DNA of 45,818 bases. It comes from Microvirga sp. GTDB lineage: Bacteria > Pseudomonadota > Alphaproteobacteria > Rhizobiales > Beijerinckiaceae. This document shows, one piece after another, positions 1-6,886 of this stretch; position 1 is the first letter of the stretch, and the number at the start of each line of letters is the position of its first letter. The notes beneath the pieces are model-generated. The model made no database searches. It saw nothing but the letters and a program-made list of their open reading frames with translations, and was not told the DNA's origin. The stretch covers positions 1 through 45,818 of the forward strand of contig JAPSLB010000038.1 of the NCBI GenBank assembly GCA_031181145.1. The letters are read 5' to 3'. The position numbers and the translations under genes are program-made.

Positions 1-359
1 ACCCCGCACCCCGCCCGCCTCGCTGGTGCGTGCGGTTTGACTGTTGATGATGGCGCATGAGATTGTGGAGCGCGACCAGCAACAGGCGGGCTCGGGTGCG
101 TGAGGCATCGTTGATGTGCCGCCAGGTGCCACGTTGCCGCCATCGCCGAAAATGATCGTACACGCTTTGCCGGGGCGGAAACTCGTGCGGCAGCAGGCGC
201 CAGGGTTCACCGCCGCGTAAGATGCAGAGGATGGCGGTCAGCACCAGCCGCAGGCCATGTTTGCGGGGCGCCCGCGGCGGATTGTGGCGGGCCGGGAGAG
301 GCGCCGGGATTGCCCACTCCGCCATCGCTCAGGTCTGTGTCGCAGAATGAGGCTGTCAT
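1..359 (-). pseudogene. IS5-family transposase remnant, frameshifted, cut by left edge
   Basis: Reading leftward from an ATG at 359, the peptide MTASFCDTDLSD is followed by one extra G near 322-323. The next frame then gives AEWAIPAPLP and goes on through GLRLVLTAILCILRGGEPW, LLPHEFPPRQSVYDHFRRW and GTWRHINDASR, the standard N-terminal part of IS5-group transposases (first of two overlapping ORFs). Near the edge a third frame reads IINSQTARTSEAGG (about 51-10), matching the family's IIDSQ motif with the first catalytic Asp replaced by Asn. Two frame breaks and a lost catalytic residue mark it as dead. A functional element would normally make the orfA/orfB fusion by frameshifting, so only the first break and the Asn are clear damage. 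Confidence 0.82.
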
Positions 360-568
360 GCCCCTTCAGATGGGCGCAACCCGTTTTCCAGACACTCCCT
401 AGAATGCTGTGAGGATGCTGCAAGATCGCCCTGAACCGCCCCCGAAGGTCAGGCTCAACGGGCGGCGCGGCTATGGCGAGTGCGATATTCCCTCGCCGGA
501 CCGAACTCCTGATCGCGAGTGATCGAAGCCCGCCCTAACACGAGACGAGATGTGCCGAGGTCTCGCTG

Positions 569-886
569 TCACGCTGTTATTGGCTCGGGTGTAAATGGCG
601 AGCGCTCTACCAGGAGGACCTGGGCAGTCACACCGACAGATCGCAACCCCTCCAGAACGTTCCGCAACGGCTCGGATGCTTGCGCCCTGCGAGCATCATC
701 CACGGTATGGAACTCCAGCATGGTGATCGTGTCCGGACTAGCCCCATCAGAGGTGCGATAGGCCATGAACGACACTGCACCCGGGATTTGCAGAAGTTGT
801 GCGATCCAGTCTCTGACGTGCTGGTTGTAGTCGTTCCAGCGATGCGAGTCGGTTGGGCGGTCATACTGAAAAAGGATATAGGCCAT
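569..886 (-). CDS. Small dimeric alpha/beta-barrel (ABM/EthD-like) protein
   Basis: A 105-residue cytosolic protein starting MAYILFQYDRP. I chose the ATG at 886 because GGGGAG lies 7-8 bases upstream; a longer reading to 940 has no ribosome site. The order beta strand (AYILFQYD), helix (DYNQHVRDWIAQLLQIPG), strand (AVSFMAYR), strand (TITMLEFHTVDDARRA) and a final strand (AQVLLVERSPF) fits the ferredoxin-like dimeric barrel of antibiotic-biosynthesis-monooxygenase and EthD proteins. No catalytic residues can be named and the substrate is unknown. It stands alone, facing the damaged MarR gene upstream, and looks intact within an otherwise decayed stretch. Confidence 0.65.
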   Translation of the reverse strand: MAYILFQYDRPTDSHRWNDYNQHVRDWIAQLLQIPGAVSFMAYRTSDGASPDTITMLEFHTVDDARRAQASEPLRNVLEGLRSVGVTAQVLLVERSPFTPEPITA

Positions 887-989
887 GGGATATCTCCCCG
901 AGAGCTCACGCCAGCACACCACAGGGGTGCAATCATTCATAAGGATTGGATGGGATGTGCTCCTGCTCCAGTTGCGTGCTCAAGCGCGG

Positions 990-1373
990 TCAGCTGAAGC
1001 GCCGGCTCGCCTTGAGTTCGTTGGTGTTGGTCACGCGGGCAAGGAGGTCCTGCAGGGTCTCCCGCTCACGTCCCGAAAGCGGCGCCATTACCTGATCCCG
1101 CACCGCAAGGATGGCCGGGTGAAGGCGCTTGAAATGATCGAGACCCGCTGGGGGTGAGGCTGAGCAGCCTATCTCCCTGCCGCATTCGCCCAGCGTCTGG
1201 CTTTCCGGCTTCGTGACCTCCAGCAGAGCGCGGTTCAGGATCGCGTGAAAGCGCCGTGCCAGGTTGAACTCGCTGCGGCGTCGCATGATTGATGGGCGCT
1301 TGCTCATCATCGGGCACCGTCCTTCAATAACCTGCCCAGACGCTTTCCCCATCGGTACACGCTTACGGTCCAT
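990..1373 (-). pseudogene. MarR-family regulator remnant lacking the winged helix
   Basis: The C-terminal part (LDHFKRLHPAILAVRDQVM, then PLSGRERETLQDLLARV) matches the last two helices of MarR regulators, which form the dimer interface. The N-terminal part (FNLARRFHAILNRALLEVTK) resembles MarR helix 1. Between them only about 25 residues remain where the family has about 80, so the DNA-recognition helix and wing are gone. There is also a frame break near 1150-1155: one frame reads RLLSLTPSG and the next AGLDHF, which joined would give the usual LSLTPAGLDHF. I infer a deletion plus frameshift. The ORF is open, but its product could not bind DNA as a MarR protein. Confidence 0.65.
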
Positions 1374-1450
1374 GGAAACGCTGGCTGATGCTGGGTCTCA
1401 CCTCCATCGGACAGGCTTGGGAGAGCCCGTCGTCCGGATCCGCGCTCCCC

Positions 1451-1534
1451 TTATCGATGGTAGCGGATCGTGAGCGTGTAGACGGCGAGAATCCCGGCCA
1501 TCAGGAGGAATGCAATCAGCGCCTGGGAGAGCAT
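1451..1534 (-). CDS. 27-residue single-span membrane peptide (second of an overlapping pair)
   Basis: MLSQALIAFLLMAGILAVYT followed by LTIRYHR. This is one hydrophobic helix (residues 4-20) with a basic C-terminus, predicted to sit N-out/C-in by charge. Its ATG overlaps the stop of the upstream peptide (ATGTAATG), the usual layout for translational coupling. It has no ribosome site of its own. I recognise no family. Small membrane subunits of oxidases, Kdp-type pumps and type I toxins have similar size, but nothing here ties it to any of these. Coding status rests on the coupling with a neighbour that does have a good ribosome site. Confidence 0.5.
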   Translation of the reverse strand: MLSQALIAFLLMAGILAVYTLTIRYHR

Positions 1535-1638
1535 TACATGAACCCCAGGACCACGGCCCCGCAGAAGAGGAAGGCCAGGGCAGCCACAAGAAGAGCTTCG
1601 TTCTCGAAGGAAATATAGGACCTCATTCTCTTGAACAT
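1534..1638 (-). CDS. 34-residue single-span membrane peptide (first of an overlapping pair)
   Basis: MFKRMRSYISFENEALLVAA followed by LAFLFCGAVVLGFM. It has a basic N-terminus, then a hydrophobic helix from about residue 15 to the end, with one Cys in the membrane. A strong ribosome site, GGAGGA, lies 5 bases before the ATG, which is the main reason to call a gene this short. The stop codon overlaps the start of the 27-residue peptide at 1534. A perfect 7-bp inverted repeat at 1693-1709 lies 55 bases upstream. The family is unknown. The pair sits between two broken regulator genes, so either could once have controlled it. Confidence 0.55.
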   Translation of the reverse strand: MFKRMRSYISFENEALLVAALAFLFCGAVVLGFM

Positions 1639-1692
1639 GATGTCCTCCTAACTTTATCTGAGTATACTCTTTTGGCTGGTGCAAACATATCA

Positions 1693-1709
1693 TTTCCGCG
1701 ATGCGGAAA
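1693..1709. promoter_or_regulatory. Perfect 7-bp inverted repeat, candidate operator
   Basis: TTTCCGC-GAT-GCGGAAA is perfectly symmetric with a 3-base centre. It lies 55 bases upstream of the ATG of the 34-residue membrane peptide and about 50 bases before the open part of the AsnC remnant on the other strand. The position suits an operator. It is too short and lacks a T-run for a terminator. Confidence 0.45.
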
Positions 1710-1755
1710 GACTTTTCATGTTCCGGCGCCGTGACAAGGCTAATCTTTGACCTAA

Positions 1756-2109
1756 ACCGGACTGAGCCTGTCTCCTTGCCACCGACGCGTGCGAGCGCTG
1801 GAACAGTCCGGTGTCATCAGGGACTATCCGGCGCATATCGACCCGGCCAAGGTCGGTCTGACCTTCTCGGCCATCACCTTCGCCACTCTCCGGGAAGGCA
1901 GCCGCAATGCCGTTCAATCCTTCGAAGCCGCCTTGTTGGACGTGCCTGAGGTCGTCCGGGCCCAACGCCTCTTTGGCGATCCCGACGACATGCTTCATGT
2001 TCTCCGCCTGGACCTGCCCGCCTTCCAGGAACTCTACGACGAGCGCCGGACAAGCGTCGTCCAGAACCGACCTCTCCCCTGTCGAAATCAGAGCGCGTGC
2101 GCACTTTGA
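1756..2109 (+). pseudogene. AsnC/Lrp-family regulator remnant
   Basis: From the GTG at 1789 the frame reads VRALEQSGVIRDYPAHIDPA, then VGLTFSAITFATLREGSRNA and VVRAQRLFGDPDDMLHVLRL, the end of the HTH and the RAM ligand domain of Lrp/AsnC regulators. The first HTH helices are missing: an in-frame stop lies at 1753-1755. The tail jumps from LYDER to TSVVQNRPLP, where family members have about 15 more residues, including the strand before the conserved PLP end. Both ends are therefore damaged. A new stop at 2107-2109 closes the frame. It could encode a RAM-like domain without DNA binding, but decay is the simpler reading. Confidence 0.7.
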
Positions 2110-2406
2110 CCCCGAAAGTCCCCTCCTTTCAGGCCCGCATCCAACCCCTCCTGGCTGCTCTCAGGGCCTAGGGGCGAGGCCTTACCCGCGTCCTCCAATC
2201 CGGAGGAGATACCGGGCCTGCCGCTCACAGGCGATTGGAGGCTCATTCAGCCAACGATCAGCTGCCTCGCATCCACCGCTGATGTGGACGGATCTGAGAC
2301 GCTGCATGCCCCAATCCGCCGTCTGCCGCAGCGCTCTTACACGACCAAGACGCGAAGCAGCCTATGGACCGAGCCCGTGTGATTTGGATGGCTCCGCCAA
2401 AACTTA

Positions 2407-2454
2407 GAGCATCGGACGTGAAATGAGGATTCGCGCTTTTCACGTCCGATGCTC
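2407..2454. repeat. Palindromic repeat with 17-bp arms
   Basis: GAGCATCGGACGTGAAA (2407-2423) and its exact reverse complement (2438-2454) flank a 14-base loop. The GAGCATCGGAC end is the type seen in intergenic palindromes scattered through Methylobacteriaceae and related genomes (recalled, not searched). It does not end a gene directly; the AsnC remnant stops 300 bases upstream. Confidence 0.65.
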
Positions 2455-2466
2455 CCTTCTTGAATG

Positions 2467-2538
2467 AGCGCATCGTCGGGGGCGGACCCGAAGGGCCGCG
2501 GCAGCGAAAACCGGGGCCACTTTTCCGCACGATGCGCT
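2467..2538. repeat. Second palindromic element, 10-bp outer arms
   Basis: AGCGCATCGT (2467-2476) pairs with ACGATGCGCT (2529-2538). Inside the right arm the text GAAAACCGG...CCACTTTTCCGCACGATGCG resembles the widespread Rhizobiales intergenic palindrome carrying GCGGAAAAGTGG. It follows the first palindrome after 12 bases, so 2110-2621 holds two unrelated repeat units in tandem and no gene I can support. Confidence 0.6.
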
Positions 2539-2621
2539 AGGTTCTCATGCTGGCGCAATCACCGAGGGTAGGTAGTGGACGCACGGTCGCCGGGACATAT
2601 GAATCCCTGGCCTTGGGCACT

Positions 2622-2993
2622 TCAACCCTGCAAGACGCTCCCTCCGTACCCGATGACCTCAGCGAAGATTGCAAGGACCACGCCCATGGCCACCAGGATC
2701 AGGCCTGAGAGAAAGATCCGGATCGACCAGTCATAGCGTGCAGCGACGAGGGAGCGGCGTGACAGCATGTTGGCCAGGGCCTTGATCTGAAAGGCAATAC
2801 CCAGCGTAATCGCCGCAACGGCGACGAGATCAGCGTGGGTCCATTCGCCCGGTGTCCCGGCCCAGCGGCTCAGAAAGCCCAGCGAGAATCCTACCACAAC
2901 ACCGATCGCCGTGAGCGAACCATTGCGAAATGTCGCGTCTATGGCGGTGCGCTGGGTGTCTGTCCCATCACTCTTCGAACGTTTGTCGGCCAT
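2622..2993 (-). CDS. Hypothetical small membrane protein
   Basis: A 123-residue protein, family not recognised. A charged N-terminus (MADKRSKSDGTDTQRTAID) is followed by three predicted membrane helices: about 28-44 (LTAIGVVVGFSLGFLSRWAG), 57-77 (LVAVAAITLGIAFQIKALAN) and 90-112 (IRIFLSGLILVAMGVVLAIF). Between helices 2 and 3 is a basic loop (SRRSLVAARYD), suggesting a cytoplasmic position. The N-terminus would then lie outside or inside depending on the first hairpin. It stands alone, 142 bases from the serine hydrolase on the same strand. Confidence 0.65.
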   Translation of the reverse strand: MADKRSKSDGTDTQRTAIDATFRNGSLTAIGVVVGFSLGFLSRWAGTPGEWTHADLVAVAAITLGIAFQIKALANMLSRRSLVAARYDWSIRIFLSGLILVAMGVVLAIFAEVIGYGGSVLQG

Positions 2994-3135
2994 GGAAAAG
3001 TAGCCTGTCGCTGACGGTCGTTGTCACTGCTCTGGCCTGAGTTTCCCGTAAAAACGCCCCTCCGAGGTCGGACCTGTACGGTCCTGACAGGCGGAACGAC
3101 CGGTGATTTCGATGGCCTCCGCTCCACAGACGGCG

Positions 3136-4281
3136 TCACCGCGGTGCAAGTTCACCGATGAGATCGTTGACCTCCTTGGCCATCGTCATGGCGGCCGAGA
3201 AATTGAACCGGTTGATCGCCACAAACACCCCGATCCCCTGGGTTGGCGAAAAGGCCGTGTAGGCAAATACGCCTTGCAAGCCGCCTGCCTTCTGAAGAAT
3301 TAAGGGCCTGCTGCCCTCCGGCTGCATGATGATCCAGCCAAGTCCCAGGGCGTCCATGTGACCGGACTCGTCGAGACCGGAAACAGGACGCAATCCATCG
3401 CGCGAGACATACGCCGCGTGGTCGAGGAGGCGAACCTCGGCATCGGGTCCATCCGTTCGATCCAGATGCCAGGCCAACCAGCGCAGGATGTCGTTTGTTG
3501 ACGAGTAGAGGCCCCCCGAGCCGACCGCCATTGGGCTAGTGGGAACCACCGGCAGGGGAGTTCCGTCGAAATCGTGGCCTTGCATCAGGTTAGAGCGTTG
3601 GGCCTCGGTGAGCGAGAAGGACGTCGCTGTCAGCCGCGCAGGCCGCAGAACGCGCTCACGCAGCAGATCCTCGTAGGGAAGCCCGGCCGCGGAGGACAGG
3701 GTAGCCGCGAGAAGATCGAAAGCGAAGTTCGAATAGAGCGCGCCCGTTCCCGGAGTGAAGAGAAGCCGATCCTGTTTCAGATTGGCGATGAACTCCTCTT
3801 TGGTGAGGGTCCGCATCGGATCTTCGGGTGGGCTCGGGGAGCGTTCGATCTCTCGGGGCAGGCCGCTTGTGTGGGTGACGAGGTCGATGAGGCGGATGTG
3901 CCGACCATCTCGGGCCGGAACAGAGACGTTCCAGTCGAGGTGCTTGTCGAGGCGATCGGTCAATTGCACCGTCCCGTCAGCCGCCAAGCTCGCCAGAACC
4001 GCGCCGGTGAAGACCTTTGTGATCGACCCTACGCGCATCAGAGTATTGCCGTCGGGAGCCCGATTCAGATCGTCGCTGATGCGGCCAAAGCCGGCAACGG
4101 CGGTCTGACCGTTGCGCACAGCTCCGATGACGAGACCAGGAACGCCCAGGCTATAATGGAGGATGGCGCCTGTGAAGTTGACAGTCTCCTCGAGAAGCGG
4201 GTCCTGTGCCCTTGCAGGGGGGGCCAGACTGATCGCAACTGCGGCAACGGCGATGGAGACCCACATTCTCATGACAGGCAT
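3136..4281 (-). CDS. Periplasmic serine hydrolase of the beta-lactamase/class C fold
   Basis: A 381-residue protein with a Sec signal peptide (residues 1-25, cut after ARAQ). Catalytic motifs of the serine beta-lactamase/DD-peptidase superfamily are present in order: S86-I-T-K89 (nucleophile and base), Y183-S-N185, and a KAGG near residue 331 in place of the KTG/HTG box. VTHTSGLP near 135 is also typical. The length and motif set fit the EstB/AmpC-like hydrolase group. That group includes esterases and D-aminopeptidases as well as lactamases, so antibiotic resistance should not be assumed. It is a single gene with no operon partner. Confidence 0.85.
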   Translation of the reverse strand: MPVMRMWVSIAVAAVAISLAPPARAQDPLLEETVNFTGAILHYSLGVPGLVIGAVRNGQTAVAGFGRISDDLNRAPDGNTLMRVGSITKVFTGAVLASLAADGTVQLTDRLDKHLDWNVSVPARDGRHIRLIDLVTHTSGLPREIERSPSPPEDPMRTLTKEEFIANLKQDRLLFTPGTGALYSNFAFDLLAATLSSAAGLPYEDLLRERVLRPARLTATSFSLTEAQRSNLMQGHDFDGTPLPVVPTSPMAVGSGGLYSSTNDILRWLAWHLDRTDGPDAEVRLLDHAAYVSRDGLRPVSGLDESGHMDALGLGWIIMQPEGSRPLILQKAGGLQGVFAYTAFSPTQGIGVFVAINRFNFSAAMTMAKEVNDLIGELAPR

Positions 4282-4711
4282 CCTCCCAGATCGAGTGCCG
4301 CCATGTTAGCAGATGCCGGCCGCTTAAGCTTGGTAGGGAAGGTTTGGCCTATCCTGAATTGCCAGAATATGCGCTCGTGCAAGGTCATCTTCTGGCACGG
4401 GGCAGCCCGTATTCGGATTTCCGCGTTGCTGACCTAAGCGGACCTTCCCACGGGTGTACCCAAAGGCGTCCTTTCACCGCGAAACTACCCTTCGCGATCT
4501 TGTCCATCCCGGTGGTGACTGCTAGCTAAGGTCTTGGAACCGCCCGGATTATGGTGTGAGAGACGAGCACTCTGACCGTAGGCACACTCAGAACGGAACC
4601 CGAGCGTTCATTCTGCGATCTCCGGGTTGAGAGGCACCCGCCCTTGCCCTTGTGGCGGCAAGGCTTCTAAACAGCGGTCATTGTCTGGGCTATCGCTGTA
4701 TGTGGTGAAAC
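4282..4711. other. Intergenic region, no gene seen
   Basis: This 430-base gap separates the divergent serine hydrolase and AraC genes and must hold both promoters. I see no convincing ORF, long repeat or RNA gene. Short reading frames here have no ribosome sites and no recognisable sequence. Confidence 0.5.
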
Positions 4712-5476
4712 ATGCTTTCATCGAATTCTTTCGCGCTGTCTCTCCGCACCTATGGCGCTGCCAGTGAACGGCATTGCCACGACTTTGCACAGCTTGTCCT
4801 GCCTCTGGCAGGATCACTTTCCATCGACATCTCAGGACGTGAAGCGCTCCTGGATCGCCGCCTTGCCGCCTATGTCGACAGAGACACGCATCACGAACAG
4901 GGAAGCAAGCAGACAAACCAGTTTCTGGTCGTGGATTTCGATCCGGAGGGCCTCGATCCGCGCCTTGCCGAGCGACTGGCAATGCGCCCTTTCATGCCGC
5001 TGACCCCGGAAGCCAACAATCTGATCGACTACATGGGCACATCGCTTGCCAAGGGTGCAGCATCGCCATCTCGGGTACAGCTATGGACCCCCCTTTTGCT
5101 GGACGCCTTGGTCGGGGACGAGCCGCAACCATGTTCGCGGCTCGCAGGGCTGCTCGCTGCAATGGATTCTGACCCGTTTTCCGATTGGACGACGGCGCGT
5201 ATGGCCGCCGAGTGCGGTCTCAGCGTCAGTCGATTGCATGCACTGTTTCACAGGGAGTTGAACACGACACCAGGCACGTGGTTGTCCAATCTACGCCTAA
5301 GCCGGGTCCGTACCTGGCTTGCCACCACCAATCTGCCCATCGCCGAACTGGCCTATCGCGGCGGTTATGCTGATCAAAGCGCCCTTACCCGTGCCATGAG
5401 GAAGGCGACGGGCTTGACCCCAGCGGCCTATCGACGACAGGCGCAGGAGTTTCGATCCAAAGAACGCGAGTCCTGA
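4712..5476 (+). CDS. AraC-family transcriptional regulator
   Basis: A 254-residue DNA-binding protein. The N-terminal half (about 1-130) is a small cupin-like sensor domain (HCHDFAQLVLPLAGSLSIDI). The C-terminal half (about 155-245) is the AraC double helix-turn-helix: first HTH TARMAAECGLSVSRLHALFH, second IAELAYRGGYADQSALTRAM, ending in the family's GLTPAAYRR. The DMT exporter gene starts 52 bases downstream on the same strand, so it is the likely target or operon partner. The ligand is unknown. Confidence 0.85.
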   Translation: MLSSNSFALSLRTYGAASERHCHDFAQLVLPLAGSLSIDISGREALLDRRLAAYVDRDTHHEQGSKQTNQFLVVDFDPEGLDPRLAERLAMRPFMPLTPEANNLIDYMGTSLAKGAASPSRVQLWTPLLLDALVGDEPQPCSRLAGLLAAMDSDPFSDWTTARMAAECGLSVSRLHALFHRELNTTPGTWLSNLRLSRVRTWLATTNLPIAELAYRGGYADQSALTRAMRKATGLTPAAYRRQAQEFRSKERES

Positions 5477-5528
5477 TCAAGAACCAGAATGTTCGCAGCT
5501 CTAAGGTCTCCGGCTAGTGGAGACGCGC

Positions 5529-6476
5529 ATGTTGGATGGAAAGCGAACATTGGTGGGGATTGCGTGCGGCGTGGGGGCCGGCGCCCTATGGGGACTGGTG
5601 TTTCTGGCGCCGGAGTTGGTGAGCGCGTTCGCTCCGCTCCAGCTCACCATCGGCCGCTATCTCTGTTACGGCCTCTTGTCCGTCATCCTGATCGCCCCAC
5701 GCTGGCGCAAGCTCACTGATCGACTTGGCCGCCCGGAATGGCTGGCGCTGGTTTGGCTCTCCCTCGCAGGGAACACTCTCTATTATGTTCTTTTGTCGAG
5801 TGCGGTGCAGATTGGGGGCATTGCTATGACCTCCCTCGTTATCGGCTTCCTACCAGTCGTGGTGACAATCGTAGGAAGCCGCGATCAAGGTGCCGTGCCT
5901 CTGCGACGGCTCCTACCATCTCTCCTTCTGTCCGTGGTCGGCGCTGTCTGCATCGGGTGGCAGGCTTTGGCAATGCCGGGTGATAGGTCGATTGCCGCGC
6001 AGGTCGTCGGCCTCCTCTGCGCTGTTGGCGCCCTCGTATCGTGGACGAGCTTTGCGGTCGGCAACAGCCGCTGGCTTGCTCGTCTCAGTCACGTTTCGGT
6101 TCAGGACTGGAATCTGCTGACAGGCGTCGTCACTGGCGCACAATCACTCGTCCTCGTTCCCTTGGCGTCCATTCTCTACGGTTCGGATCACAGCGCCGCT
6201 GCATGGGCGCAGTTTGCTACCGTGAGCGCAGGCGTGGCGGTCCTCGCTTCCATCCTCGGCAATGCGCTCTGGAACAAAATGAGCCGCTTGCTGCCACTGA
6301 CGCTCGTTGGACAAATGATCCTGTTCGAAACCTTGTTCGCGTTGACATACGGTTTCCTGTGGGAGAGGCGCTTTCCGGCTCCTCTGGAGGGAGCCGCCTT
6401 TATGCTAGTTGTTCTGAGCGTCATGTCGTGCATATCGGTTCACAGGAGACCCGCAGTCACGGTCACGAGTGCATGA
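5529..6476 (+). CDS. EamA/DMT-family exporter
   Basis: A 315-residue inner-membrane protein with about ten hydrophobic helices in two EamA repeats, as in RhaT/YdcZ-like drug/metabolite transporters. The N-terminal repeat starts LVGIACGVGAGALWGLVFLA; the second starts near residue 150 (VVGLLCAVGALVSWTSFAVG). I placed the start at the ATG at 5529, 6-7 bases after GGAG; an upstream GTG at 5517 has no ribosome site. It follows the AraC gene closely, so regulation by that protein is likely. The substrate (amino acid, metabolite or toxicant) cannot be read from the sequence. Confidence 0.8.
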   Translation: MLDGKRTLVGIACGVGAGALWGLVFLAPELVSAFAPLQLTIGRYLCYGLLSVILIAPRWRKLTDRLGRPEWLALVWLSLAGNTLYYVLLSSAVQIGGIAMTSLVIGFLPVVVTIVGSRDQGAVPLRRLLPSLLLSVVGAVCIGWQALAMPGDRSIAAQVVGLLCAVGALVSWTSFAVGNSRWLARLSHVSVQDWNLLTGVVTGAQSLVLVPLASILYGSDHSAAAWAQFATVSAGVAVLASILGNALWNKMSRLLPLTLVGQMILFETLFALTYGFLWERRFPAPLEGAAFMLVVLSVMSCISVHRRPAVTVTSA

Positions 6477-6886
6477 GGATCATTCAGGTCGATTGCCTGA
6501 TCACGTGCAGGTCGAGCTCCCACTGGGAGCCGAGATCCCGATTCCATATCCGCCTACGATATGGATCATACGGGCAGCAGTTCTCGTCACATCAGCCGGA
6601 CAGCGGACGAACCTTGCCAGGGATGAGCTTGTGATGGCCGCTTCTGGCACTACCCAGACCGATGAGCTTAGTCCGCTGCAGCGATTGAATGCTGACGTCC
6701 CAGGAGCGGCTAGAGTGTGAAGGTTCGACCGAAGTCGACATTCGCACCCTCCTAATCCGTTCGAAATCTCCCAAGGGCGGATTTCCGGGTTTCCGTGTGA
6801 GCACGAACTCGGCTTGCAGTGCCTAAGACAGCTTTCTTCTCTATACTCGTCCTTGGAAGCTGGCTGCGGGAGAACAGGGGAGCCCC
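6477..6886. other. Intergenic region with two small hairpins
   Basis: No gene is supported here. GCTCCC-ACT-GGGAGC (6516-6530) and TCCATATC with GATATGGA (6543-6565) could form small stems 40-90 bases after the exporter stop, but neither has a T-run. A TATACT box near 6842 is a possible -10 for the cyclase gene, with only a weak -35. Confidence 0.4.

Noticed and set aside
2407..2538. CRISPR or tRNA-like structure at the palindromes
   Set aside because: Only two unlike units, no regular spacers, no cloverleaf; they match dispersed intergenic palindromes.
3136..4281. Reading the serine hydrolase as an antibiotic-resistance beta-lactamase
   Set aside because: The motifs fit the wider class C hydrolase family; a KAGG replaces KTG, and there is no AmpR neighbour.
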